Source: Alphaproteobacteria bacterium | GTDB lineage: Bacteria > Pseudomonadota > Alphaproteobacteria > ATCC43930 > CGMCC-115725 | Length of the DNA: 64,000 nt | Direction of reading: 5' to 3' | Assembly (NCBI GenBank): GCA_019240125.1 | Contig: JAFAYW010000183.1 | Coordinates: 1 to 64,000 of the forward strand | Part shown: piece after piece, positions 28,612 through 37,176 of the stretch | Numbering within the stretch: the stretch's first letter is position 1 | Layout: each line of letters starts with the position of its first letter | The notes under the pieces: model-generated | Databases searched by the model: none | Told to the model about the DNA's origin: nothing | Seen by the model: the letters and a program-made list of their open reading frames with translations, nothing else | Position numbers and translations under genes: made by a program

Positions 28612-29955
28612 CTAGGGACAGATATAGCCTGCGCCGCTCGGGTTCTTGAAACAGCCCACCGATTCCGGGAACAGGTGTCGCGGCAGGAACAACACCGTGT
28701 CGGGTACGAAAATACACACCGCAATGGTGATGAAAAACACGATGTAGATCGACAACGAGGCGCCCAGGGCCTTGCTGAACCGGACCCCCACGAATTTCGA
28801 CGCCATCAGCAATGCCAGGCCGTACGGCGGAGTGATCAGCCCGAAGGCCAACGTCACGATCAATACGACGCCCATGTGCACCGAGTTGATACCGCCGGCA
28901 TCGGTCAGCGCGTTGACGATCGGCATGAAGATGACGATGCACGGCACCGGCTCGATAAAATCGCCGACAATGACAAACAGCGCGACCAATGCGAACATGA
29001 TCTTGTAGGGGTCGTCGCCGGCAAACCCGGTGATCCACCCCGAAACCACGATCGGACCGCGCAGATAGGCCAGCATCCAGCCGAAAGCCGAGGCCGCGCC
29101 GATCGTGATCAGCGGCAATGAATAGATCAGCCCGGCCTGCGCGAAGTCGCGCGGCAGATGCTTCAGATGCGCGAAATTGAGGAAGGGGATGACCACGAGC
29201 AGGATGTAGGCGATCGCGATCACCCCCGCCTCGGTCGGCGTGAACCAGCCCGACAGGATGCCGCCGAGCAGGATGATCGGGATCACCATCGGCAACAGCG
29301 CCGCCTTGCCCGCCTCGCTCAGTTGCCCGAACGATGACCGCGGCCGACGCCGCCCCGGCGGCCCGAAGAAGTAACAGTAGATCATCAGCCCGAAGCCGAC
29401 CATCAGCCCCGGCGCGATACCGCCGAGAAACAGCCCGGCGATCGAGACGTTGCCGATCGCGCCATACACCACCGCCATGATGCTGGGCGGCACCAGATTG
29501 GCGATCGTCGCGGCGGCGGCGATCAGCGCCGCGATGAAGGCCGGATCGTAGCCCTCCTGCGACATCGGTCGCGCCATCGTGCGGCTCAGCACCGCGACAT
29601 CGGCCGAGGACGAGCCTGACATGCCCGAAAAGAACATGCTGAACACGGTCACGACCTGCGCCAGCCCGCCGCGGATATGACCGACCAAGGCCTGCGACAG
29701 GTTGGCGATGCGCACGACGACATTCGCCGAGGTCATCAATTCGCCGACCAGCAGGAAGAACGGCACCGCCATCAGGGCTTCGGAATCGATGCCGTTGAAC
29801 AGTTGCGTCATGATCGAGGGCAGGCTGACCGGCGTAAAGCAGGTGCCGACCACGACACCGGCGATCAGCGCAAAGGCGACCGGCACGCCCATATAGCCGA
29901 ACACTAGAAACAGCACCGCCATCAGCGATACGATCAACCCATTGGCGGTTGTCAT
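28612..29955 (-). CDS. dctM: TRAP transporter large permease (DctM)
   Basis: 'SGSSSADVAVLSRTMARPMSQEGYDPAFIAALIAAAATIANLVPPSIMAVVYG'. Confidence 0.93.
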   Translation of the reverse strand: MTTANGLIVSLMAVLFLVFGYMGVPVAFALIAGVVVGTCFTPVSLPSIMTQLFNGIDSEALMAVPFFLLVGELMTSANVVVRIANLSQALVGHIRGGLAQVVTVFSMFFSGMSGSSSADVAVLSRTMARPMSQEGYDPAFIAALIAAAATIANLVPPSIMAVVYGAIGNVSIAGLFLGGIAPGLMVGFGLMIYCYFFGPPGRRRPRSSFGQLSEAGKAALLPMVIPIILLGGILSGWFTPTEAGVIAIAYILLVVIPFLNFAHLKHLPRDFAQAGLIYSLPLITIGAASAFGWMLAYLRGPIVVSGWITGFAGDDPYKIMFALVALFVIVGDFIEPVPCIVIFMPIVNALTDAGGINSVHMGVVLIVTLAFGLITPPYGLALLMASKFVGVRFSKALGASLSIYIVFFITIAVCIFVPDTVLFLPRHLFPESVGCFKNPSGAGYICP

Positions 29956-29956
29956 G

Positions 29957-30550
29957 TCAGAGGCCGGCATCCCCTTCGTGCAGCAGCGAGTCGCGTGCCT
30001 CTTCGGGCGGCCCGGCAAAACCGTGCCGCCAACCATTGACCAGTTGCTCGATCGTAAACAGCGCCACCAGCGCCCCCGAGGCTGGGATCGGCGCGTAAAG
30101 CGTCGCCAGCGGCGTCATCGACGGCATGCGAAAACTGCCAAAGCCCTGCAGGAAGTTGATAAAGCCGAAATAGACCATGCATGAGGCGGCGCCGAAGATG
30201 ACCACGCGGTTGAAGGTCTCGATGGCCAATCGGCTGCGCCCGCGCATCGCCTCGCTGATCGCGGAGAGATAGAGGTGGTCGTTGCGCCGGGCCGCCACCG
30301 CGGTGCCGATAAAGATGCCGTAGACAAAAAAGGTGGTCGTCACCTCCTGCACCCACAGCACCGGGTGCCCGAGCGAGCGGGTCACCACATCGAAAAACAC
30401 GGTGGCGCTGAACCCGGCGAGCGCGATGCCGCACATAACCATCAGCAATTGCTCGAGCCAGTCGAGCGACACCCATTTCAGGTGGCGCTGCCGGTCAAGG
30501 ACCAGCGAGTAACGCGGACTCACGTTTGAGGCTGGGGCGTGCGACAGCAC
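29957..30550 (-). CDS. dctQ: TRAP transporter small permease (DctQ)
   Basis: 4-TM-like small protein between dctM and dctP; 'VVTRSLGHPVLWVQEVTTTFFVYGIFIGTAVAARRNDHL'. Confidence 0.9.
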   Translation of the reverse strand: MLSHAPASNVSPRYSLVLDRQRHLKWVSLDWLEQLLMVMCGIALAGFSATVFFDVVTRSLGHPVLWVQEVTTTFFVYGIFIGTAVAARRNDHLYLSAISEAMRGRSRLAIETFNRVVIFGAASCMVYFGFINFLQGFGSFRMPSMTPLATLYAPIPASGALVALFTIEQLVNGWRHGFAGPPEEARDSLLHEGDAGL

Positions 30551-30557
30551 GAGCCAG

Positions 30558-31550
30558 CTATTTCACGTCCCGCACCAGTTTCAGCATCTTGACCGCCCCC
30601 GGCCCGAGCTGTTCGGCGAGCTTGTCCTGCAGCGGCTCGGCATCCTTGATGAAGCCGGATTTGTCGACATCGGTGACAAACTTGACACCCATCTTCTGCA
30701 GTTTCGCCGCCGAATCGTGTTCAAGCTGCAGGGCTGCCTTGGGTTCAACCTTCTGCACCTCGTCAGCCGCCTGCTGCACCCAGCCTTTCTGTTCGTCGCT
30801 GAGGCTGTTCCACACCTTGTCACTGACCCAGACGACGTTGTTATTCGCCTCGTGCTGGGTTTCCGAGAGGATCGGCGCGACCTCGTAGTGCTTGTTGGAC
30901 TGGTACACGTTGATGCCGTTCTCGGCCATCGCGACGACACCAGTCTGCAGCGCCGTGTACACATCGCCAAACGGCATATGCACGGTCTGCGCGCCATAGG
31001 CCGGGAACATCGTATCCTCCGTCGCCGTCGCCTGCACCCGCACCTTGACGTTCTTCAGATCGTCGACCTTGTGGATCTCCTGTTTTCCGTACATGTCGCG
31101 CAGCCCCATCGTGCCCATTGCGAGGATGCGCGCGCCCTGAACCTTCGCGTTGACCATCTCCTTGAACGCGCTTACCACCCCCGGATCAGACAGGGCCTTA
31201 AGGAGGTGGTCCTCGGAGCGAAAGACGAAGTGGATCGAGAAGACGCCGGCCTCCGGCTGTACCGAGGCCGAATTCGCGGTTGAGGTAATGCTGAAATCAA
31301 CGTCACCGGTCCGCAATTTCTGCAAAACCTGCGGTTCCTGTCCCAGTTGCGCTCCGGGAAACTGATCGACCAGCATTGTCCCTTTGCTCAGCTCCTCCAG
31401 CTTCTTGGCAAAGGTATCTCCGGCTACGCCGTAGGCAGTGGTATGCGGCTGGTCGTAGGCAAAGCTGAAATGACGCGTGTCAGCCGCTTGTGCGCTGGCG
31501 GCAAGCACCAGCGGCAGGGCCGCAGCCAGTACAATTCGTCTTGCAGTCAT
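30558..31550 (-). CDS. dctP: TRAP transporter substrate-binding protein (DctP)
   Basis: Signal peptide; 'FAKKLEELSKGTMLVDQFPGAQLGQEPQVLQKLRTGDVDF'. Confidence 0.93.
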   Translation of the reverse strand: MTARRIVLAAALPLVLAASAQAADTRHFSFAYDQPHTTAYGVAGDTFAKKLEELSKGTMLVDQFPGAQLGQEPQVLQKLRTGDVDFSITSTANSASVQPEAGVFSIHFVFRSEDHLLKALSDPGVVSAFKEMVNAKVQGARILAMGTMGLRDMYGKQEIHKVDDLKNVKVRVQATATEDTMFPAYGAQTVHMPFGDVYTALQTGVVAMAENGINVYQSNKHYEVAPILSETQHEANNNVVWVSDKVWNSLSDEQKGWVQQAADEVQKVEPKAALQLEHDSAAKLQKMGVKFVTDVDKSGFIKDAEPLQDKLAEQLGPGAVKMLKLVRDVK

Positions 31551-31843
31551 TCCAGCGTCCCCTCTTTTTCAATCAGCGCGTTTGCCGCGACCTTGGCTGG
31601 CATCCTGCTGTTCACAGCGGCAAGGTCAAGCGCCTTTCGGCGGCCAGAGCCGCGAAATCACGCTTGTCGCGCCCCGCTGCCCGGCATGCGCGATTGCCCC
31701 AGGAGGGCTAAAAACGGTTCTGTAGCGCGCGCGTTTGTCGTTAAGGATATTTTATCGATAGCCTGACTTAATCTGCGAGGATCAGGACGCACACCAGGGA
31801 CCAGGCGTAATTCGCGTTCGCGCTAGAAGGAGCGGGTAGTGCC

Positions 31844-33037
31844 TTGAAGACCATTCGATTTGGCCTCGTTGTTATCGCGATCTGCGCCCTCCTGGTTCTG
31901 GCTGCGGGCATTAGAGCGGCGATCTGGGTACACCAGATCGAGGCTATCGCCGTCGATCAAGAGCTAGTCAGCGTGCAGGAACTGATCCTGCGGGAGACCA
32001 CCGAGGCTCTATTGCAGATCGAAACCACCGAACGCAGCTACCTGTTAACTGGCGATGCCGCCTATCTCGGCCGCCTCGATCAGTCCCGGCAGGACCTCCG
32101 CGCCGCTTTGGCTAGGGTCGACGCGTTGATTCACGATTGGGCCGTGCGCCCCGAGGATGTCGGCGAGTTGGAGAGGCTGGCCGCCGCGGCGGAGGCGATT
32201 GCCTTGCACGCCATCGACTTGCGACGCGAAGGCCAGCAGCAGGCCGCGCTCGATCTCGCCCTCGGCGATAACGCCAAGCAGCTTGCCGAGGATTACCGGT
32301 CGCGGTTCAGCTCCGTTCTCGATCAGATCAGACAAGGCCGGTTGCGGCTCGACGCGCAGTACACCGACACCTTCCGTGATCTTTACATCCTCCTCGCGAT
32401 CGTGGTGCTTGCGGTCGATCTGCTGATCGTCGTCGCCATCGTCACCCTCAGCATCGCGGTACAACGTCTGCGTGAACAGCAACGCGAGCACGAGCAGGTC
32501 GCGATGCACGACGCGCTGACAGGGTTGCCGAACCGGCGCTATCTCAGCGAATGGCTGACGATGTCGCTGGCGGCGGCACGCCGCTCCGGGCAGCGGCTTG
32601 TCGTCCTGTACTTCGATCTCGATGGGTTCAAGGCGGTTAACGACAATCTCGGCCACGAAGCGGGCGATCGGGTGCTTCAGGCGACGGCGGCCCGCCTGCG
32701 CCGGGCACTGCGCATGTCGGATTTTGTCGCGCGTCTGGGCGGTGATGAATTTGTCGCCGCCCTGCCCGAGGCGCCAACTCCGGCGGCCCTCGCCATGCTG
32801 ATCGAGCGTCTGCAGAATGAAATCATGAAGGCGCCGATCCCCGAGCTGCGCGATGGCGCGATTCGCGCCAGCATCGGCACTGCAACGTTCCCCGCCGATG
32901 GCGAGACCGTCGATTCGCTGCTCTCGGCCGCCGACCGCGCGATGTACGAAATCAAGCAGGCCGGCAAGCAACGTCGAGCGGCTCTTGCAGCGGCTAGAGA
33001 AGCCACGCCGGCCGCAACGGCTTCGGCCGCAGAGTAA
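31844..33037 (+). CDS. diguanylate cyclase with CHASE3-like periplasmic domain
   Basis: 'ETTERSYLLTGDAAYLGRLDQSRQDL' CHASE3-like; 'DALTGLPNRRYL', 'LYFDLDGFKAVNDNLGHEAGD', intact 'RLGGDEFVAAL'; TTG start. Confidence 0.92.
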   Translation: MKTIRFGLVVIAICALLVLAAGIRAAIWVHQIEAIAVDQELVSVQELILRETTEALLQIETTERSYLLTGDAAYLGRLDQSRQDLRAALARVDALIHDWAVRPEDVGELERLAAAAEAIALHAIDLRREGQQQAALDLALGDNAKQLAEDYRSRFSSVLDQIRQGRLRLDAQYTDTFRDLYILLAIVVLAVDLLIVVAIVTLSIAVQRLREQQREHEQVAMHDALTGLPNRRYLSEWLTMSLAAARRSGQRLVVLYFDLDGFKAVNDNLGHEAGDRVLQATAARLRRALRMSDFVARLGGDEFVAALPEAPTPAALAMLIERLQNEIMKAPIPELRDGAIRASIGTATFPADGETVDSLLSAADRAMYEIKQAGKQRRAALAAAREATPAATASAAE

Positions 33038-33188
33038 CGGGCTCAAGCCAAGGTTGTGGAGCGGCACTAGCCAGGATTGAGCAAACCAGATACGATAATG
33101 CGTTACTTGGCGCTGGTGTCAGGTAATGACGCGCAGCCTTCGGCCCGGATCGTCAACCACCTTTTATGTGTTACCGCGGGGGAACCAG

Positions 33189-33350
33189 ATGCTTACCACT
33201 CTGATCAGGCTCGTGAAGAACGAGGAGGGCGCAACCGCAATCGAATACGGCTTGATCGCCGCACTGATCGCGGTGGCAGCAATCGCTGCATTCCAGCTGG
33301 TCGGCACCAATCTAAGCTCGGTTTTCAACACCGTCGCGACAAAGCTCTAA
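33189..33350 (+). CDS. Flp/Fap-type IVb pilin
   Basis: 53 aa; 'NEEGATAIEYGLIAALIAVAAIAAF' class III prepilin motif; RBS upstream. Confidence 0.9.
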   Translation: MLTTLIRLVKNEEGATAIEYGLIAALIAVAAIAAFQLVGTNLSSVFNTVATKL

Positions 33351-33546
33351 TCCGAGCCCGGCTTCGCGGTTGGGCCATCCGCTCCTGCTCGACCAGGAGC
33401 GCGACGGCCCAATTGACAGGATCGTGCCTGCGGGAGCCGAGATGCTCCGGCTTGGGGCGTACGTCAAAGATCGGTCGGCTAGTTCAGTATTTTGCAGCGC
33501 GCGGTGCTTACCGGGCGCTGTTCGCATCTATATAGTGTGGCTGCAC

Positions 33547-33632
33547 GCGGGTGTGGCGGAATGGCAGACGCGGCAGACTCAAAATCTGCTTCCCGTAAGG
33601 GAGTGGGGGTTCAAGTCCCTTCACCCGCACCA
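33547..33632 (+). tRNA. tRNA-Leu(CAA), CCA encoded
   Basis: Acceptor GCGGGTG/CACCCGC; anticodon arm GCAGA-CTCAAAA-TCTGC; variable arm; T-arm GGGGGTTCAAGTCCCTT; ends ACCA. Confidence 0.95.
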
Positions 33633-33723
33633 ACTATCGATCACTTAGATCCAAACCCGAGGATACGCTGACGGCGGTTGCGACTTTCGGTCGTCGGCCC
33701 CTCGGGTTCCCCTGAGATGTCGA

Positions 33724-34737
33724 CTATCTGGATGATCCGTCGGTCGATCTCACCCTCCCGGTAGGTCGATCTACGTCACCCGGTTCCTCTCTGGCGGGCG
33801 CGGTACGAAGCGCCTCCAAGGCGATCAGCGCGTTGCGCATGGCGCCGGCGCATTGCTCGACCAAGGGAACCAGTCCGTCGCTGAGTTGAGCGAGATGCTG
33901 ACCGACTGCCGAGGTCGCCAACGCGTCGTCCTGATCCGGTAGAGGAAGCTCCGACGCTGCGTTTGCGAACAACGCGTGCTCGACGGTTGCGCTGAGGCGA
34001 GCGACCCAGCCGGTCACCTGAATGAATTCCTGGTAGGCGGCAATGACCTGTTCGCTCAGCAATATCGCTGCGCAATCGTCACCATAATCGTCGATAAGAC
34101 GCCGCCGCATGTCAGACAGCGATGCCGCCTGACCGTCATCGATCACACCGATCGTCCCGAGCCGGCGAAGCAAAAGCGAGGCCGGCGTCACAGTTCCCGG
34201 ATCACGCGAGGCACTTGCCTCGCATTGCGGATTAACGCGCTCGACAGCAAAAGGCGGCCGGTTCACGGCCACTCTGCTCGTATCGTCACCTGATTCGCAA
34301 CTACCGCTTGCCGATCCGGTTGGGCGGCCAATGATCACGTTTGGAGGTGCGGGCGGAGCAGCGATCAAGGCAGGCGAGCCGGCGCCCCTATCTCCTACCA
34401 GCACTCTGGCAGTAAAGCGGTAGCCGTATCCTGTGACAGTCTGAATACAGCTTCCATGTACCCTGTCTTGGTCGAGAATGTGCCGCAGCTTCGATATCTG
34501 CACATTAAGATTAGCCTCCTCGACGGCTCTGCCTGACCAGACAATGGTCATCAATTCTTCCTTCGTCACCGTCTCGCCATTACGTCGCGCGAGGAGTGAA
34601 AGCAGATCAAGCGTCCGTGATCCCAGCGGCACAAGGCTGGCGCTTCCCCTCTCATCGACACGGAACAGCCCACCCGCCCGCCGGTCAAGCCGGAAGCCAT
34701 CGAGAAGCAGCACGTCATCGGGAGCAGGCGAAGGCAC
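33724..34737 (-). CDS. wHTH (OmpR/CadC-type) transcriptional regulator
   Basis: N-terminal 'LVPLGSRTLDLLSLLARRNGETVTKEELMTIVWSGRAVEEANLNVQISKLRHIL...IQTVTGYGYRFTA'; divergent from the RiPP-like genes; unknown C-terminal domain. Confidence 0.88.
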   Translation of the reverse strand: MPSPAPDDVLLLDGFRLDRRAGGLFRVDERGSASLVPLGSRTLDLLSLLARRNGETVTKEELMTIVWSGRAVEEANLNVQISKLRHILDQDRVHGSCIQTVTGYGYRFTARVLVGDRGAGSPALIAAPPAPPNVIIGRPTGSASGSCESGDDTSRVAVNRPPFAVERVNPQCEASASRDPGTVTPASLLLRRLGTIGVIDDGQAASLSDMRRRLIDDYGDDCAAILLSEQVIAAYQEFIQVTGWVARLSATVEHALFANAASELPLPDQDDALATSAVGQHLAQLSDGLVPLVEQCAGAMRNALIALEALRTAPAREEPGDVDRPTGRVRSTDGSSR

Positions 34738-34850
34738 GGCTTTCCCCTACCTAGTCGGCGATTGTTTGCAACTCTACTGCAACGTCTCCAGACATGAGCG
34801 TGAGTTACTTCACACCATCGTAAAAGCCCGCCTGCTCGCTTTTTACACGA

Positions 34851-34882
34851 GTGACTAACAACCGGTTTCGGCAGTTAGTCAC
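34851..34882. promoter_or_regulatory. 9+9 bp perfect inverted repeat, candidate operator
   Basis: GTGACTAAC-N14-GTTAGTCAC in the divergent region between regulator and cluster; related GTGAGTTAC at 34800-34808. Confidence 0.5.
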
Positions 34883-35013
34883 AAACTGCCAGGTGATTTG
34901 GAACGTTTTGGCCCGGCCTCATAGTGCGACCCTGGCACCTAGCTCAGATTGCAGCACGGCCTGGGACACAATAACACATGCGTCACCCGACCGAACATCT
35001 GAAGGAGATCGAG

Positions 35014-35157
35014 ATGAAAGTAGTAACGAGGCCTGGTGCAACTGCGGAAAGGCACGCACCGCCGCAGCCCGTCGTACTCCCGCCGGAATGGCTTGAGCAC
35101 GTCGCCGGCGGCTTAAATCCGCAACCGCTGCCGCCGCGTCACGAAGAGTTTAGGTGA
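35014..35157 (+). CDS. candidate RiPP precursor peptide 1 (47 aa, GG leader)
   Basis: Read directly, absent from ORF track: MKVVTRPGATAERHAPPQPVVLPPEWLEHVAGG|LNPQPLPPRHEEFR; RBS GAAGGAG upstream; leader shared with 35220 and 39728 ORFs. Confidence 0.72.
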   Translation: MKVVTRPGATAERHAPPQPVVLPPEWLEHVAGGLNPQPLPPRHEEFR

Positions 35158-35219
35158 GCGCAGCGCGCCAGCGCGAGTTTCCCGGCTCATAAGCCAGTCA
35201 TTGGATAGTGGAGGAAGAA

Positions 35220-35408
35220 ATGTCGTCACCCAAACACGAGCAGCAAGATTGCGCGCCGCTGCCGAAACCAATCGCGTTAACCGCCGACCAGCTGCAGCAG
35301 GTGGCTGCCGGTACGGCGCTGTTACTGCCGATCGCCACGCTACGGCCAATCATCGCCGGCCCATACCCGGTGGGGCCGATATGGGCCAGCGCTACCGCAG
35401 CTGAGTAG
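35220..35408 (+). CDS. candidate RiPP precursor peptide 2 (62 aa, AG leader)
   Basis: MSSPKHEQQDCAPLPKPIALTADQLQQVAAG|TALLLPIATLRPIIAGPYPVGPIWASATAAE; RBS GGAGGAAG. Confidence 0.72.
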   Translation: MSSPKHEQQDCAPLPKPIALTADQLQQVAAGTALLLPIATLRPIIAGPYPVGPIWASATAAE

Positions 35409-35483
35409 ACACGGATGCCCGGCAGCGGGTCCCAAACACACTGCTGCCGGGCGCATCCTTTCTCGCTGCGGAGGAAGCGCGTC

Positions 35484-35921
35484 ATGAACAGGTTCGATGA
35501 AGAGAAAGCGGTGGTCCTGTGCCCGAGCGCCACAACGATCGGCCCAAGCTCAAAGGTATTCGGCGTGTTGACCGGAACCCCCGAGGCCGGTTTTCAGGTC
35601 GCCTATCTGACAGAAGCCGTCCCGGCGACACCACAGCTCCTTGAGGCGATTGCGCCGGCAAAACCGACCGAACTCCTGCGGGTCGCGTCGCCCTGCGTTG
35701 AACACGCCTGCCAGCATTTTGACGGTGCAAATTGCCAGCTCGGGAAGCGCATCGCGACGATGCTGGACCCGGCTGTCGCCACATTGCCGCGATGTGCGAT
35801 CCGTCCACGGTGCCGGTGGTTTAGCCAGGAGGGGCCTGCCGCGTGCCGGCGCTGTCCACTGGTTGCCACGGAACAACGCAATCCGAACGAGCTGCAACGT
35901 ACGGTCGCCGGTCGAGAGTGA
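35484..35921 (+). CDS. Cys-rich protein of unknown function in RiPP-like locus
   Basis: ATG at 35484; pattern CVEHACQHFDGANC...RCAIRPRCRWFSQEGPAACRRCP; lies between precursors and exporter genes. Confidence 0.75.
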   Translation: MNRFDEEKAVVLCPSATTIGPSSKVFGVLTGTPEAGFQVAYLTEAVPATPQLLEAIAPAKPTELLRVASPCVEHACQHFDGANCQLGKRIATMLDPAVATLPRCAIRPRCRWFSQEGPAACRRCPLVATEQRNPNELQRTVAGRE

Positions 35922-35928
35922 GATCGCG

Positions 35929-37176
35929 ATGGCAGTCACTCTCTTTCGTCAGCAGGCGATCGACCATCAGCGCCATCGGATCTGGGGTGAGGTGGCGCTG
36001 TCCGTGCCCCTGTCGTACACGCTGGTGACGGGATTCCTGGCGCTCTCCTTGCTCGTGGCAGCGTCATTTATCGCAACCCACACCTATTCCCGGAAGGAGC
36101 ACGCGATCGGCTTTCTGTTGCCCACAAGCGGCATCGCGCGGATCACGCCGCCGCGGCCGGGCATCATCAGCGCGGTAAGCGTTGTTGAAGGTCAGCGCGT
36201 CGAGCGCGGCGCGACGCTGCTCAAGGTAACAGACACCCAGACCTCTGAGCAGGGCGAGAATCTCGACGCCACCAAGGCCGACGAGCTGCGCAAGCAGCGC
36301 GGCGAGCTGCAGGCACAACGTGCGCTGGAGCGCGACAAGACCGCTGTCGAAGAACAGGGTCTGCAGTCGCGGATCGAAAGCGGTGAGGAGGGACTTTTGG
36401 CGCTGCAACGCCAGCAGGCAATCCAAGTCGACCGTATCAATATCGCGCAACGGCAAATGGCCGGAGCCATCGAGCTCGCCGGCAAGGGCTACTTTTCCGC
36501 GGTCGAGCTGCGGCGTCGCCAGGATGCCTATCTCGCGGAGCAGCAAAGCGAAAGCGCGCTTGCCCGCGAGGCCGCCGCAAAGCAGGCCGAACTCGGCCAA
36601 TTGCGAGACAATCTACGCCAGCTGCCGATCGCGACCGCGCAGCGTACCGCGCAGTTTGCGGCCAGCATTTCCGAGATCGATGCCCGGCTGACCGAAATCG
36701 AAGGTCGCCGTGGGTATCAGGTACAGGCTCCGATCGCCGGTCGTGTGTCCACATTGCAGGCGTGGGTCGGCAAGACAGCCGATCCGAAAATCCCCGTTCT
36801 GTCGATCGTGCCCGCCGATGACGTCCTCGAAGCCGAGTTGCTGATACCGGCACGCGCTATCGGCTATGTCGCGCCCGGTCAGACCGTTCAGATCAGCTAT
36901 GACACATTCCCGTTCGCGCAATTCGGGTTCGCGCGCGGAACGGTTCGTGTGGTGTCCCACACAATGCTGAAGCCCGACGAGATCGTTGGCCCGCTGCAAT
37001 TGCGCGAGCCGTCATATCCGATATCCGTCGCGTTGCAGCGGCAAACCGTCACCGCGCATGGCGCCGAGCTGCCGCTGGAGCCGGATCTGCAGCTGCAGGC
37101 CGACATCGTCTCGGAACAACGGACGCTGCTTGCCTGGATACTCGAGCCCGCCTTCGGTGCCTGGAGACAGCGATGA
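35929..37176 (+). CDS. HlyD-family periplasmic adaptor subunit
   Basis: Single N-terminal TM, coiled-coil, 'YQVQAPIAGRVSTLQAWVGKTADPKIPVLSIVPADDVLEAELLIPARAIGYV'. Confidence 0.9.
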   Translation: MAVTLFRQQAIDHQRHRIWGEVALSVPLSYTLVTGFLALSLLVAASFIATHTYSRKEHAIGFLLPTSGIARITPPRPGIISAVSVVEGQRVERGATLLKVTDTQTSEQGENLDATKADELRKQRGELQAQRALERDKTAVEEQGLQSRIESGEEGLLALQRQQAIQVDRINIAQRQMAGAIELAGKGYFSAVELRRRQDAYLAEQQSESALAREAAAKQAELGQLRDNLRQLPIATAQRTAQFAASISEIDARLTEIEGRRGYQVQAPIAGRVSTLQAWVGKTADPKIPVLSIVPADDVLEAELLIPARAIGYVAPGQTVQISYDTFPFAQFGFARGTVRVVSHTMLKPDEIVGPLQLREPSYPISVALQRQTVTAHGAELPLEPDLQLQADIVSEQRTLLAWILEPAFGAWRQR

